Origin: UBA5158 sp963692955
GTDB taxonomy: Bacteria > Pseudomonadota > Gammaproteobacteria > DSM-16500
Assembly (NCBI GenBank): GCA_963692955.1
Contig: OY843587.1
Coordinates: 496,001-560,000, forward strand
Direction: 5' to 3'
Length of the DNA: 64,000 nt
Part shown: positions 52,395-61,247 of the stretch, piece after piece
How positions within the stretch are numbered: position 1 is the stretch's first letter
Layout of the letters: the number at the start of each line of letters is the position of its first letter
Made by a program: the position numbers and the translations under genes
Notes under the pieces: generated by a model
Seen by the model: the letters and a program-made list of their open reading frames with translations, nothing else
What the model was told of the DNA's origin: nothing
The model's database searches: none

Positions 52395-53183
52395 ATGTTG
52401 ACCTATCCACAATTTGATCATGTCGCGCTGCGGATCGGGCCGTTGGCGATACACTGGTATGGGTTAATGTACTTACTCGCTTTCCTGTGCTGCTGGGGAT
52501 TATTAATCCGACGGGTAAAAAATTCAGTGCGTGGCTTCACCGCCGAAGACGTGTCGGACATCTTATTTTATAGCGCTTTAGGGATTATCATCGGCGGCCG
52601 CGTCGGTTATATGTTGTTTTACGCGCGCGACGCCTTGTTAGCGAGCCCCTTGACGGTATTTCAAGTGTGGAAAGGGGGCATGTCATTCCACGGCGGTTTG
52701 CTAGGCGTTATCCTATTTTTAAGTTTTTATGCCTATAAAGCGCGTAAAAATCTGGTCGATATCACCGACTTGATCGCCCCCGCCGTGCCGGTCGGGTTGG
52801 CTTTGGGCCGTCTCGGTAATTTCATCAACGGCGAATTATGGGGCAAGGTAACCACCGTGCCGTGGGGCATGGTTTTTCCAGACGCGGGACCGCTGCCAAG
52901 ACATCCTTCACAGCTCTATGAATTTTTCCTGGAAGGTGTTTTGATGTTCATTATCTTGTGGCTTTATTCCGCCCGCCCGCGGCCGCGGTGGATGGTGTCG
53001 GGATTATTTTTAATTTTATACGGCAGCTTCCGGATTATGATTGAATTTTTCCGCGAACCCGACGCGCAAGTGGGCTACTTGGCGTTTGGCTGGCTGACGG
53101 AAGGGCAGTTATTATCGCTGCCGATGGTGATTTTAGGCGTCATAATGATGATCTGGGGGGCAAAACGATGCAGCAATACTTAA
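52395..53183 (+). CDS. lgt: Prolipoprotein diacylglyceryl transferase
   Basis: 262 residues, about seven membrane segments. H-G-G-L-L-G-V, R-L-G-N-F-I-N-G-E-L-W-G and H-P-S-Q-L-Y-E are the conserved Lgt blocks. It adds diacylglycerol from phosphatidylglycerol to the lipobox Cys of prolipoproteins. At least three lipoproteins are encoded in this window. Its stop overlaps the thyA start by 16 nt. Confidence 0.97.
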   Translation: MLTYPQFDHVALRIGPLAIHWYGLMYLLAFLCCWGLLIRRVKNSVRGFTAEDVSDILFYSALGIIIGGRVGYMLFYARDALLASPLTVFQVWKGGMSFHGGLLGVILFLSFYAYKARKNLVDITDLIAPAVPVGLALGRLGNFINGELWGKVTTVPWGMVFPDAGPLPRHPSQLYEFFLEGVLMFIILWLYSARPRPRWMVSGLFLILYGSFRIMIEFFREPDAQVGYLAFGWLTEGQLLSLPMVILGVIMMIWGAKRCSNT

Positions 53184-53962
53184 ATTTTTTAAAACATATC
53201 CGTGATCATGGCATTGAAAAATCCGACCGCACCGGTACAGGCACCCGCAGTGTGTTCGCTTATCAAATGCGGTTTAATTTGCAGACAGGTTTCCCGCTGG
53301 TCACTACCAAAAAATTATCGTTACGCAGTATCATCCACGAGTTACTGTGGTTTTTGCGCGGCGACACCAATATAAAATATTTGCATGAAAACCAAGTCAC
53401 TATTTGGGATGAATGGGCGGATAAAGACGGAAATTTAGGGCCAATCTATGGTAAGCAATGGCGCTCATGGCCGACGCCGGATGGCAAACACATCGATCAA
53501 ATTGCCAATCTCTTAGAACAAATTAAAAAAAATCCCGATTCACGCCGCTTAATCGTGTGCGCGTGGAATGTCGGCGAATTGTCGCAAATGGCGTTGCCGC
53601 CGTGTCATTTGTTGTTTCAATTTTATGTGGCGAACGGCAAGTTGTCTTGCCAGCTTTATCAACGTTCCGCGGATTCTTTTTTAGGTGTGCCGTTTAACAT
53701 CGCCTCGTACGCGCTGTTAACGCACATGATCGCGCAGCAATGCGAGTTAGACGTGGGCGAATTTATTTGGACTGGCGGTGACTGTCATATTTACTCAAAC
53801 CATTTAGAACAAATTGATTTACAATTATCGCGCGCGCCTCACCCGTTGCCGCAATTGCTTATCAAACGTAAACCAGATTCGCTCTACGATTATAAATTCG
53901 AAGATTTTGAAATTGCTAATTATCATGCGCACCCACATATTAAAGGGGCAGTCGCGGTATAG
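53168..53962 (+). CDS. thyA: Thymidylate synthase
   Basis: 264 residues, the same length as E. coli ThyA, with the nucleophile Cys146 in L-P-P-C-H and R-S-A-D-S-F-L-G-V-P-F-N. It converts dUMP to dTMP using methylene-THF and releases dihydrofolate. lgt-thyA overlap is conserved in gammaproteobacteria. Confidence 0.98.
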   Translation: MQQYLNFLKHIRDHGIEKSDRTGTGTRSVFAYQMRFNLQTGFPLVTTKKLSLRSIIHELLWFLRGDTNIKYLHENQVTIWDEWADKDGNLGPIYGKQWRSWPTPDGKHIDQIANLLEQIKKNPDSRRLIVCAWNVGELSQMALPPCHLLFQFYVANGKLSCQLYQRSADSFLGVPFNIASYALLTHMIAQQCELDVGEFIWTGGDCHIYSNHLEQIDLQLSRAPHPLPQLLIKRKPDSLYDYKFEDFEIANYHAHPHIKGAVAV

Positions 53963-54003
53963 TCAGCACTACTGTTTGTTGCTTGTCGTTTGAGGAGCTA
54001 TTC

Positions 54004-54507
54004 ATGTTAAAGAAGGTAATGCCCGCGTTGGCAGGCATTTTTTTGTGTACGCAACTAAGTTTTGCCGCGACCACTGCCGCTCCAGCGCCGGCGAAAGTCG
54101 TGAAACCGCATAACACGTGTGTGCCGATGAAATTAAAATCGCACGATAAAAATATCTTTTTAGAAGGCACGCCCGAGACCGGCCAAATTTTCTTAATAAA
54201 AAATCAATCGCCAAAAAGTGTGTGGATCGATCATCCGGTTAAACATCCGTCCGCGAGCGCGGGCTGGTCGTCGTACATCCGGACTAACGAATGGTCGGCG
54301 TTGTTTTTAGACAAAAAAGATTTTTCCCTGAGTTGTTCCGTCATCCAACCCGGCAAAGTCGAAACATTAGATTGCGCGCAAGCGCTGTCGGTATGCAAGC
54401 CGTCACACTTAACGTATACCACGACGCGCAAAGGCAGTTTTTGGTTAGTGGAAGGCAAACCGTTAAAAGAATTAATGAAGGCGTTAGAAAAACGCGGCGT
54501 TAAATAG
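54004..54507 (+). CDS. Small secreted or periplasmic protein of unknown function
   Basis: 167 residues from ATG 54004, where GAGGAG stands 7 nt upstream; a longer frame from 53983 lacks such a site and would hide the signal peptide. Signal peptide about 1-22 (ending S-F-A-A). The mature part has an Ala/Pro linker and one compact domain with four Cys (in N-T-C-V, L-S-C-S, D-C-A and V-C-K), suggesting disulfides in the periplasm. Trp residues in G-W-S-S and E-W-S-A are notable. Not recognised. It overlaps the convergent VIT1-like gene by 8 nt. Confidence 0.75.
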   Translation: MLKKVMPALAGIFLCTQLSFAATTAAPAPAKVVKPHNTCVPMKLKSHDKNIFLEGTPETGQIFLIKNQSPKSVWIDHPVKHPSASAGWSSYIRTNEWSALFLDKKDFSLSCSVIQPGKVETLDCAQALSVCKPSHLTYTTTRKGSFWLVEGKPLKELMKALEKRGVK

Positions 54508-55531
54508 TTCGCGCGCCAATCATCATACCTACTAAGTAGGTCAGCGCGCCGACGGAAACGCCGATTAACAGGGTGCGCAAGCCGCTTTTAAACGCGTTTT
54601 TTTGCGTAAATAAACTTAACGTCGCGCCGATGGCAAATAGTGATACCACCGTTAAACCGATCGAAATGTATAAGTTAAATGCCGATTCGCTGAATAAAAA
54701 CGGCAGCAATGGGATCGCGGCACCTATCACAAACGAAATAAAAGAGGAAATCGCCGCTCCCCAGGGCGACGCTAATTCGTCTGGATTAATGCCTAATTCT
54801 TCACGCGCCAATGTTTCTAACGCTTTTTCCGGATTTTGGATTAACGCTTGCGCGATGCGTTCCGCGTCCGCTTTCGGGATACCGCGCGCTTCATAAATCA
54901 ACGCTAACTCCGCGGCCTCTTCTTCGGGATAGGTGTCTAACTCATGCTTTTCTAATTCCAATTGATACTCGAGCATTTCGCGCTGAGAACGCACCGAGAC
55001 ATATTCGCCCGAGCCCATGGAAAACGCGCCCGCTAACAAACCCGCGACGCCGGAAATTAAAATGACGCTGGAATGCACTTGCGCGCCCGCAACACCCAGA
55101 ATCAAACTCGCGTTCGACAATAAACCATCGTTCACGCCAAACACCGCGGCGCGTAAATTATTCGCGTGTTTAATCGCGCTATGCTTATGTTCCAATTCGC
55201 CGAACACGTTCGGGAATTCATGCCCCAGTTTTTGATTGCGGTAAATCGACATGCCGCGCACTTTGGTAGCGGCTAAAATCAAACGCAAATGATTAGGCCC
55301 AAAGATATTTATCAAATGCGCGATCAAGCGCGTGCGCCAATCGGGGTGGTATGCGGGGATCGGTGTGTTAGTTTTTTTTAATTCATTCGCCCAAATAGCG
55401 GCTTGCTTTTCAGCCATGGCCGCTAAATCTAAAAATAATTTTTGATGGGTTTTTTTTGGATCTACAGCGGCGATCTTTTCATAAAGATAAGCGGAGCGTT
55501 TTTCCTCGTGCCAATTATCCAGCAGATCCAT
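54500..55531 (-). CDS. VIT1/CCC1-family iron/manganese transporter with N-terminal ferritin-like domain
   Basis: 343 residues. The first ~140 form a helical rubrerythrin-like domain (E-K-R-S-A-Y-L-Y-E-K-I; M-A-E-K-Q-A-A-I-W). The membrane part starts at V-F-G-V-N-D-G-L-L-S-N and has five segments, with G-S-G-E-Y-V-S-V-R-S-Q-R-E and a cytosolic metal-binding hairpin (E-E-E-A-A-E-L-A). Members export Fe(II) or Mn(II) from the cytosol; the ferritin-like domain binds or senses the metal (MbfA type). With Dps this gives the cell two iron-detoxification routes. Confidence 0.9.
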   Translation of the reverse strand: MDLLDNWHEEKRSAYLYEKIAAVDPKKTHQKLFLDLAAMAEKQAAIWANELKKTNTPIPAYHPDWRTRLIAHLINIFGPNHLRLILAATKVRGMSIYRNQKLGHEFPNVFGELEHKHSAIKHANNLRAAVFGVNDGLLSNASLILGVAGAQVHSSVILISGVAGLLAGAFSMGSGEYVSVRSQREMLEYQLELEKHELDTYPEEEAAELALIYEARGIPKADAERIAQALIQNPEKALETLAREELGINPDELASPWGAAISSFISFVIGAAIPLLPFLFSESAFNLYISIGLTVVSLFAIGATLSLFTQKNAFKSGLRTLLIGVSVGALTYLVGMMIGARTI

Positions 55532-55565
55532 GCGATTACCCTAGGTTCTGGTTTTTGGGGTCTGA

Positions 55566-55784
55566 TTAACAGTCTTCATCGTGAAAAGATTCGTTGAGCT
55601 TGTCTTGGTTAGCGCGTTCGACGAAAGCTTGCGATTGCATCGTAGTGGCGCCATTAAACATCATCTGACTCTTCATTTCTTTGCAGCGGGCTATGCGGTT
55701 ATTTTCTGGATTTTGTAGTGATTGGCAGCCGCTTATCGATAATCCTAGAGACGCTAAAAGCGCGAAAGTGAGCAGCTTTTTCAT
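55566..55784 (-). CDS. Small lipoprotein of unknown function
   Basis: 72 residues. Signal peptide with lipobox S-I-S-G-C (Cys20) and Gln at +2, so outer membrane. The mature 53 residues contain two further Cys, one at the very C-terminus, and N-R-I-A-R-C-K-E-M-K. GGAG precedes the ATG. Not recognised. It lies 34 nt upstream of the VIT1-like gene on the same strand and may be cotranscribed. Confidence 0.8.
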   Translation of the reverse strand: MKKLLTFALLASLGLSISGCQSLQNPENNRIARCKEMKSQMMFNGATTMQSQAFVERANQDKLNESFHDEDC

Positions 55785-55904
55785 GTCATCAATCTCCTTG
55801 GTTGCAGCGTTAACTTTACCTTAAAACGGATTTGGCACAAAGTGCTAATTGGCTTTAATTATGGAAAAACTTTGCTCCCAGGCGCATCTTGTTAGAGAAT
55901 GATA

Positions 55905-55910
55905 TATAAT
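55905..55910 (+). promoter_or_regulatory. Candidate -10 box of the rnr operon
   Basis: A perfect TATAAT stands 26 nt before the rnr start, in the 152-bp gap between divergent genes. The -35 is poor. The GTGAGGA ribosome site directly abuts the ATG, which is unusually close. Confidence 0.45.
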
Positions 55911-55936
55911 GTGGGTTTTTTACAATATGGTGAGGA

Positions 55937-58201
55937 ATGGGAAAGCGTAGTAAGAAAGACAACTTTGAAGATAGAGAGGCTCAGAAATATGAGAATCCTA
56001 TTCCCAGCCGTGAATTTATTTTAGAGCATTTAGCCGACCGCGGCAGTCCCGCTAACCGCAAGCAAATTATTCTTGAATTGAACCTCACCAGCGATTCCGA
56101 CCAAGAAGCGATCCGCCGCCGTTTGAGCGCGATGGTCCGTGACGGCCAATTGCATAAAAACCGCAATGGCGCCTATGGTTTAGTGGGTAAAATGGAATTA
56201 GTCTCCGGCCGTGTGATCGGCCATAAAGACGGCTTTGGCTTTGTCGTGCCCGACGAGGGCGGCGACGATTTATTCTTAAATGCTCGGCAAATGCGGAGTG
56301 TTTTTCACGGCGACCGGATCTTGGCGCGTGTTTCTGGCCTTGACCACCGCGGCCGCGCCGAAGCCATCGTCGTGGAAGTGTTAGAGCATAATACCCAGCA
56401 AATTGTCGGCAAATTTTTCAGCGAGGGCGGCGCTTGTTTCGTCGAGCCCAGCAACCAGCGTATCGCCCAACGCGTCTTAATCGCGCCGGATGAGGTCGAT
56501 GGCGCCAACCACAGTCAAATGGTGGTCGTCGCCATTCTTACCCAACCCACGGCGCATGCGCCGCCGACCGGCAAAATCGTGGAAGTATTAGGCGACCACA
56601 TGGCGCCGGGCATGGAAATCGATGTCGCGATCCGCAGCCACAACTTGCCGTATGAATGGCCGGAGACGGTCGAAGATGAGGCCGCGCGGTTTCCCGCCGA
56701 AGTACCGAAAGACGCCTACGCCAACCGGCTCGATTTACGGCACTTGCCGTTCGTGACCATAGACGGCGAAGACGCGAAAGATTTCGACGACGCGGTGTAT
56801 TGCACACCGCTTGCCAGCGGTTACAAATTATATGTGGCGATCGCCGACGTCGGCCATTACGTCAAACCAGGCAGCGCGCTGGACCAAGAAGGGTATAACC
56901 GCGGTAACTCCGTTTATTTCCCTGAGCGTGTGATTCCCATGTTGCCGGAATCGTTATCGAATGGTCTCTGTTCTTTGAAACCCAACGTCGACCGCTTAGT
57001 CATGGTGTGTGAAATGCAAATCACCGCGGCCGGCAAAATTACCAAATATGACTTTCACGAAGCCGTCATCCATTCACACGCGCGCATGACTTACAATAAA
57101 GTCTATGCCATCGTCGAAAAAAATGATGGCGCCCTGCGCGAAGAATATAAAAAATTATTGCCTGAGTTCGAAAACCTGTTCGCGATCTACCGGATTTTAC
57201 ATAAAGCGCGCGGTCTCCGCGGCTCTATCGATTTTGATTTACCCGAAACAAAAATCATTTTCGGCGCCGGGCGCAAAATCGAAAAAATTATTCCCATGCA
57301 GCGCAACGACGCGCACCGTGTCATCGAAGAATGTATGTTATGCGCGAACATTTGCGCCGCGCAATTTTTATTGAAACACGAAGCGCCGACGTTGTTCCGC
57401 ATCCACGAAGGCCCCAGCGCGGAAAAACTGGAAGACTTGCGTCGTTTCTTAGGCGAAACCGGTTTGAAGTTACCAGGCAAAGGCACACCCACGCCGCTCG
57501 ATTATTCGAAATTATTAGCGTCGATCGCTGACCGGCCCGACGCGCATGTTATTCAAATGGTGTTACTGCGTTCGTTAAGCCAAGCGGTTTACAGTCCAGA
57601 TAATAGAGGCCATTTTGGTTTAGCGTTCGAAGAATACGCGCATTTCACTTCCCCTATCCGCCGTTATCCGGATTTGATCGTGCACCGCGGCATTCGCAAA
57701 GTGTTGCAAAGAAAACATGATGTCAACAAAGATGAAAGTATTAGCGTCTTGGCGAAACAAGGCGAACATTGTTCGATGACGGAGCGACGCGCCGATGATG
57801 CGACGCGTGAAGTAATCGATTGGTTGAAGTGTGAATTTATGATGGATAAAGTCGGCGCGGAATTCGACGCTATTATCACGAACGTCACCGGCTTTGGATT
57901 TTTCGTGGAATTAAAAGACGTTTATGTCGAAGGCTTAGTGCATATCAGTACGCTGCCGAACGACTATTATCAATTCGATCCAACCAAGCAAGCGTTGCTC
58001 GGCGAGCGCGCCGGCCGCCGTTTCCGCTTGAGCGACCTCGTGCGCATTCGCGTCGTGCGTGTGGACTTAGATCAACGTCAAATTGATTTCATGTTGGCGG
58101 AAACCGTGCAAAGCGATCTCAAGAAAAAACCCGCGAGAAACAAAAAACATTACGCGAAAGAAAAACAAAAAAAGAAAAAGAGCCCGAAGAAAAAACGATG
58201 A
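55937..58201 (+). CDS. rnr: Ribonuclease R
   Basis: 754 residues. The N-terminal winged-helix domain starts after E-N-P-I-P-S-R-E-F-I-L-E-H-L, typical of RNase R. Cold-shock domains, then the RNB catalytic block D-G-E-D-A-K-D-F-D-D-A-V-Y with the metal-binding Asp residues, an S1 domain (about 640-725) and a strongly basic Lys-rich tail. 3'-5' exoribonuclease for structured RNA, quality control and rRNA decay. Its stop overlaps rlmB by 4 nt, as in E. coli order. Confidence 0.98.
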   Translation: MGKRSKKDNFEDREAQKYENPIPSREFILEHLADRGSPANRKQIILELNLTSDSDQEAIRRRLSAMVRDGQLHKNRNGAYGLVGKMELVSGRVIGHKDGFGFVVPDEGGDDLFLNARQMRSVFHGDRILARVSGLDHRGRAEAIVVEVLEHNTQQIVGKFFSEGGACFVEPSNQRIAQRVLIAPDEVDGANHSQMVVVAILTQPTAHAPPTGKIVEVLGDHMAPGMEIDVAIRSHNLPYEWPETVEDEAARFPAEVPKDAYANRLDLRHLPFVTIDGEDAKDFDDAVYCTPLASGYKLYVAIADVGHYVKPGSALDQEGYNRGNSVYFPERVIPMLPESLSNGLCSLKPNVDRLVMVCEMQITAAGKITKYDFHEAVIHSHARMTYNKVYAIVEKNDGALREEYKKLLPEFENLFAIYRILHKARGLRGSIDFDLPETKIIFGAGRKIEKIIPMQRNDAHRVIEECMLCANICAAQFLLKHEAPTLFRIHEGPSAEKLEDLRRFLGETGLKLPGKGTPTPLDYSKLLASIADRPDAHVIQMVLLRSLSQAVYSPDNRGHFGLAFEEYAHFTSPIRRYPDLIVHRGIRKVLQRKHDVNKDESISVLAKQGEHCSMTERRADDATREVIDWLKCEFMMDKVGAEFDAIITNVTGFGFFVELKDVYVEGLVHISTLPNDYYQFDPTKQALLGERAGRRFRLSDLVRIRVVRVDLDQRQIDFMLAETVQSDLKKKPARNKKHYAKEKQKKKKSPKKKR

Positions 58202-58947
58202 AAAACCCGAATAAAACTGTCCTGTTTGGCATTCACGCAGTGCTTGCGCTATTGTCGCAACAGCCGGAGCGCGCGTTGACGTTATACCTGCAAAGAGACC
58301 GCCACGACCAAAAAATTCAAGTCATCACCGAGTTAGCGAAAACCCACCGCATAAAAATCGAATTAAAGACCCGCGCCGAGTTAGATGAGTTAGCGGCAGA
58401 CGGCGTGCATCAAGGCGTCGTCGCCGCGTGCGTTACACCCACCGCGCACACGGAAAATGATTTAGAAACGATTATCAGCGCCGCGGTTAAACCACTGTTG
58501 CTAGTGTTAGACGGCATTCAAGACCCGCATAACCTCGGCGCTTGTCTGCGCAGCGCGGACGCCGCCGGCGTGCACGCGGTCATCGTTCCCAAAGATAAAT
58601 CCGTCGCCATCACGCCCACCGTCAGCAAAGTCGCGTCCGGCGCCGCCGAAACCGTGCCTTTTATTCAAGTCACGAATCTCGCGCGCACGTTGCGTTGGTT
58701 GAAAGACCAAGGCGTGTGGGTGTTTGGCGCGGCCGGCGAAGCCACAGAAACGTTATACCAAGCGGATTTAACCGTACCGGCCGCGTTAGTGTTAGGCGCG
58801 GAAGGGCAAGGTTTGCGGCGCTTAACGCGCGAGCATTGCGATATGTTATTGAATATTCCCATGCAAGGCAGCGTTTCCAGTTTGAATGTGTCGGTCGCCA
58901 CGGGCATATTTTTATTTGAAGCGTTACGCCAGCGATTAAAGAGGTGA
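58198..58947 (+). CDS. rlmB: 23S rRNA (guanosine-2'-O-)-methyltransferase RlmB
   Basis: 249 residues, SPOUT fold. N-terminal substrate-binding domain, then the three TrmH motifs: D-P-H-N-L-G-A-C-L-R-S-A-D-A-A-G, L-G-A-E-G-Q-G-L-R-R and S-L-N-V-S-V-A-T-G. It methylates G2251 of 23S rRNA (E. coli numbering). Overlaps rnr upstream and the 499-residue unknown downstream, 4 nt each. Confidence 0.97.
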   Translation: MKNPNKTVLFGIHAVLALLSQQPERALTLYLQRDRHDQKIQVITELAKTHRIKIELKTRAELDELAADGVHQGVVAACVTPTAHTENDLETIISAAVKPLLLVLDGIQDPHNLGACLRSADAAGVHAVIVPKDKSVAITPTVSKVASGAAETVPFIQVTNLARTLRWLKDQGVWVFGAAGEATETLYQADLTVPAALVLGAEGQGLRRLTREHCDMLLNIPMQGSVSSLNVSVATGIFLFEALRQRLKR

Positions 58948-60443
58948 TGATGCGCAGCCAGCAGGTTGAGAATGAAGATTGGTTAAAAATTCTTGAAAAT
59001 GACGCCAGCGCCGAAGAGATACGTCTCAGTATGATTTCTAAATTGGTTCTCTACCTGCAAACGACTTATGACTTTCACACGGTCTCCGGTGAATTCGATC
59101 TTAGCGAGCTAGAGCGCGTCATCGAAAATTTGTTACATGGCGCGGCGCAAGTGGCTGCGTGGGGGTTAATGACCTTGGATGTGCCGGGTGAGCCCATCAT
59201 TATTCATGAAAAAAATCTTTTTCAAACCACGAAAGTTTTCGCAAATATTTTAACGTCAATGGGTTTTCCCAACGAGTATATTGTTTTCCTTAGAGATCCC
59301 AATTTAGAAAAACCTGCGCATGCGTCCTATGAAGCTTTGTTCGACACCCAACGCACATTTTTAAATGGCGAAACTCGAGCGCTAGGCGTGCCCAGGGCTA
59401 AGCTCCGCGTTATTATCCCGCTTAACTATTACTTTGATGATTGGTTGGGACAGCGCTATCCTATCGTCATCGCAAATTATTTAAGAGCGTTTGAACAAGC
59501 GCAACAGAAGAAACCGGACTTGGAAAATCTCCTGTCGTTAACGAATATATCGTTATTTTTTGGCATGTATCATGGCTTAGATAGCAGTGCAAACCTCCGT
59601 GCGGATAGTTTGCAGAGTGTGACAGAAAATGAAAAAGATATTTTGGCGCAGACGGCGGGACAGTTTGTAACGGTGGTACGCGCCTCGGAGTTTTCTGCGA
59701 CTGTCCATTTTCAACAAGCCGAACGCTTAATCACGCATATTTTGGTTCATCAGTTCGACTTGGTCGCGGCTTACTTTGCGGCAGATATCGCGTTATACCT
59801 CACCATGGAAGGTAAAGAAACCACGGTGAAAAAGCCAGAACCACCGGCATTGGTGAGTCATGATCCGACCGCGCCGAACTTAAACCCGACCAACTTTGGC
59901 TTATTGTCAAAAATAATTAGGAGTGTGTTAGAACAAATTGAAAAATTATCAAGAGACAAAGAAAAATTCGCCAATCATTATGCGCAATTCATTAGTTTAA
60001 TATTATTGAATTATGGCTTTCAAAATCCTACCCCATTTTTTCTAGATACAATACGCAGACACCGTGAAGACGCACACCTGCGCGTTGATCTCACGCACAC
60101 AAAACAAAAAAATATGTTCGATAATTATGGGATTTTTTTAGATAAATATGTAAAACAAACTTATCGAATCAAAAAGCATGGTAGAGACCGCGGTGGTGAG
60201 CATAATTTATTAGAAGAGAAAAGCGCGCCTGACGCGACACCCGTTAATAATCCAAGCTTTATTTTGCAGCAGCCCGCAATTAAATGGAATTATATTTCCG
60301 AGGAAAAACTTAGTTCGCTACAGCAAAATCTTTTTAAGCGCCGCTCTCTACCAGCGCAGGCGAGTGCATTAGTGCAGGCGGTACTACAATTGTCTGATGA
60401 GTATTTGGAAGTGAAAGAAACTGTGCCCCAACTGCGGTTATAA
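58944..60443 (+). CDS. Hypothetical 499-residue cytosolic protein, effector-like
   Basis: 499 residues, overlapping the rlmB stop by 4 nt (ATGA), so translation is coupled. No signal peptide or clear membrane segment; predicted mainly helical, with a more basic linker (about 405-440, H-G-R-D-R-G-G-E-H-N) and a C-terminal helical part. No domain recognised. RlmB and RNase R are conserved everywhere, but this partner is not a known part of that operon, so it looks like a lineage-specific insertion. Its stop overlaps the convergent SDR gene by 6 nt. Confidence 0.7.
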   Translation: MMMRSQQVENEDWLKILENDASAEEIRLSMISKLVLYLQTTYDFHTVSGEFDLSELERVIENLLHGAAQVAAWGLMTLDVPGEPIIIHEKNLFQTTKVFANILTSMGFPNEYIVFLRDPNLEKPAHASYEALFDTQRTFLNGETRALGVPRAKLRVIIPLNYYFDDWLGQRYPIVIANYLRAFEQAQQKKPDLENLLSLTNISLFFGMYHGLDSSANLRADSLQSVTENEKDILAQTAGQFVTVVRASEFSATVHFQQAERLITHILVHQFDLVAAYFAADIALYLTMEGKETTVKKPEPPALVSHDPTAPNLNPTNFGLLSKIIRSVLEQIEKLSRDKEKFANHYAQFISLILLNYGFQNPTPFFLDTIRRHREDAHLRVDLTHTKQKNMFDNYGIFLDKYVKQTYRIKKHGRDRGGEHNLLEEKSAPDATPVNNPSFILQQPAIKWNYISEEKLSSLQQNLFKRRSLPAQASALVQAVLQLSDEYLEVKETVPQLRL

Positions 60444-61229
60444 TGCTAAATGATCAGTAAACCCATTCACTAAATATCCGCCGTCCACCGCAATGCATTG
60501 GCCCGTAATGTAAGATGCTTTAGCCATGCACAGAAACGCCGCCAGGCTCGCCACTTCTTCTGGTTGGCCAACACGTCTTAACGGGGTACGGGAAATAATT
60601 TTATTTAACTCGTCGGGGTTGGATAAATATTTTTTGACGATGTCAGTTTCGATATACCACGGCGCGATGGCGTTAACACGGATATTGTCACGCGCCCATT
60701 CCACGGCCAAGTGTTTCGTCATTTGAATGACACCGGCTTTACTAACGCCGTACGGCGTTCCCGACGCATCGTCAATCAAGCCGGAAATGGAAGCGATGTT
60801 AATGATATTGCCTTGCGTGGAATTTTTTAAGAGTGGATAAGCCAACTGACATAATTGAAAAACAGAAGTTAAATTAATCCGCAGAATTTTTTCATATTCA
60901 TTTAACTTATAGTCGGCCGTGGCTTTTCTAAAGTTAGTGCCCGCGTTATTGACCAGAATATCTAAGGCGCCTGCATGTTCCTTGATAGTGTCGATAATTT
61001 TTTGATACGCTGCTTCACCGTCGTCAAGATCAGCGCAAATGCCATGCACATTAAAATTTTCTTTTTTCCAAGCCGTGGTCACCGCGTTGACATCTGCTGC
61101 AGTGCGGGCGACAAAAAAAACTTCCGCGCCCAATTGTAAAAATTCATTGACGATTGCTTTGCCGATGCCGCGCGTGCCGCCGGTGATTAAGGCTTTTTTT
61201 CCCGCTAAATCCCAGTTGGTCGTCATCAC
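60438..61229 (-). CDS. Short-chain dehydrogenase/reductase, tropinone-reductase-like
   Basis: 263 residues. T-G-G-T-R-G-I-G-K-A cofactor motif, N-N-A-G-T-N, catalytic Ser in N-I-A-S-I-S-G, and Y-G-V-S-K (Tyr, Lys). Classical SDR probably using NADPH; the substrate is not predictable. Closest remembered pattern is tropinone reductase/3-oxoacyl reductase-like. It lies downstream of ychF on the same strand, with 18 nt between. ATG at 61229 or two codons later. Confidence 0.9.
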   Translation of the reverse strand: MMTTNWDLAGKKALITGGTRGIGKAIVNEFLQLGAEVFFVARTAADVNAVTTAWKKENFNVHGICADLDDGEAAYQKIIDTIKEHAGALDILVNNAGTNFRKATADYKLNEYEKILRINLTSVFQLCQLAYPLLKNSTQGNIINIASISGLIDDASGTPYGVSKAGVIQMTKHLAVEWARDNIRVNAIAPWYIETDIVKKYLSNPDELNKIISRTPLRRVGQPEEVASLAAFLCMAKASYITGQCIAVDGGYLVNGFTDHLAL

Positions 61230-61247
61230 TCGTTGCCCCGCGCGAAA

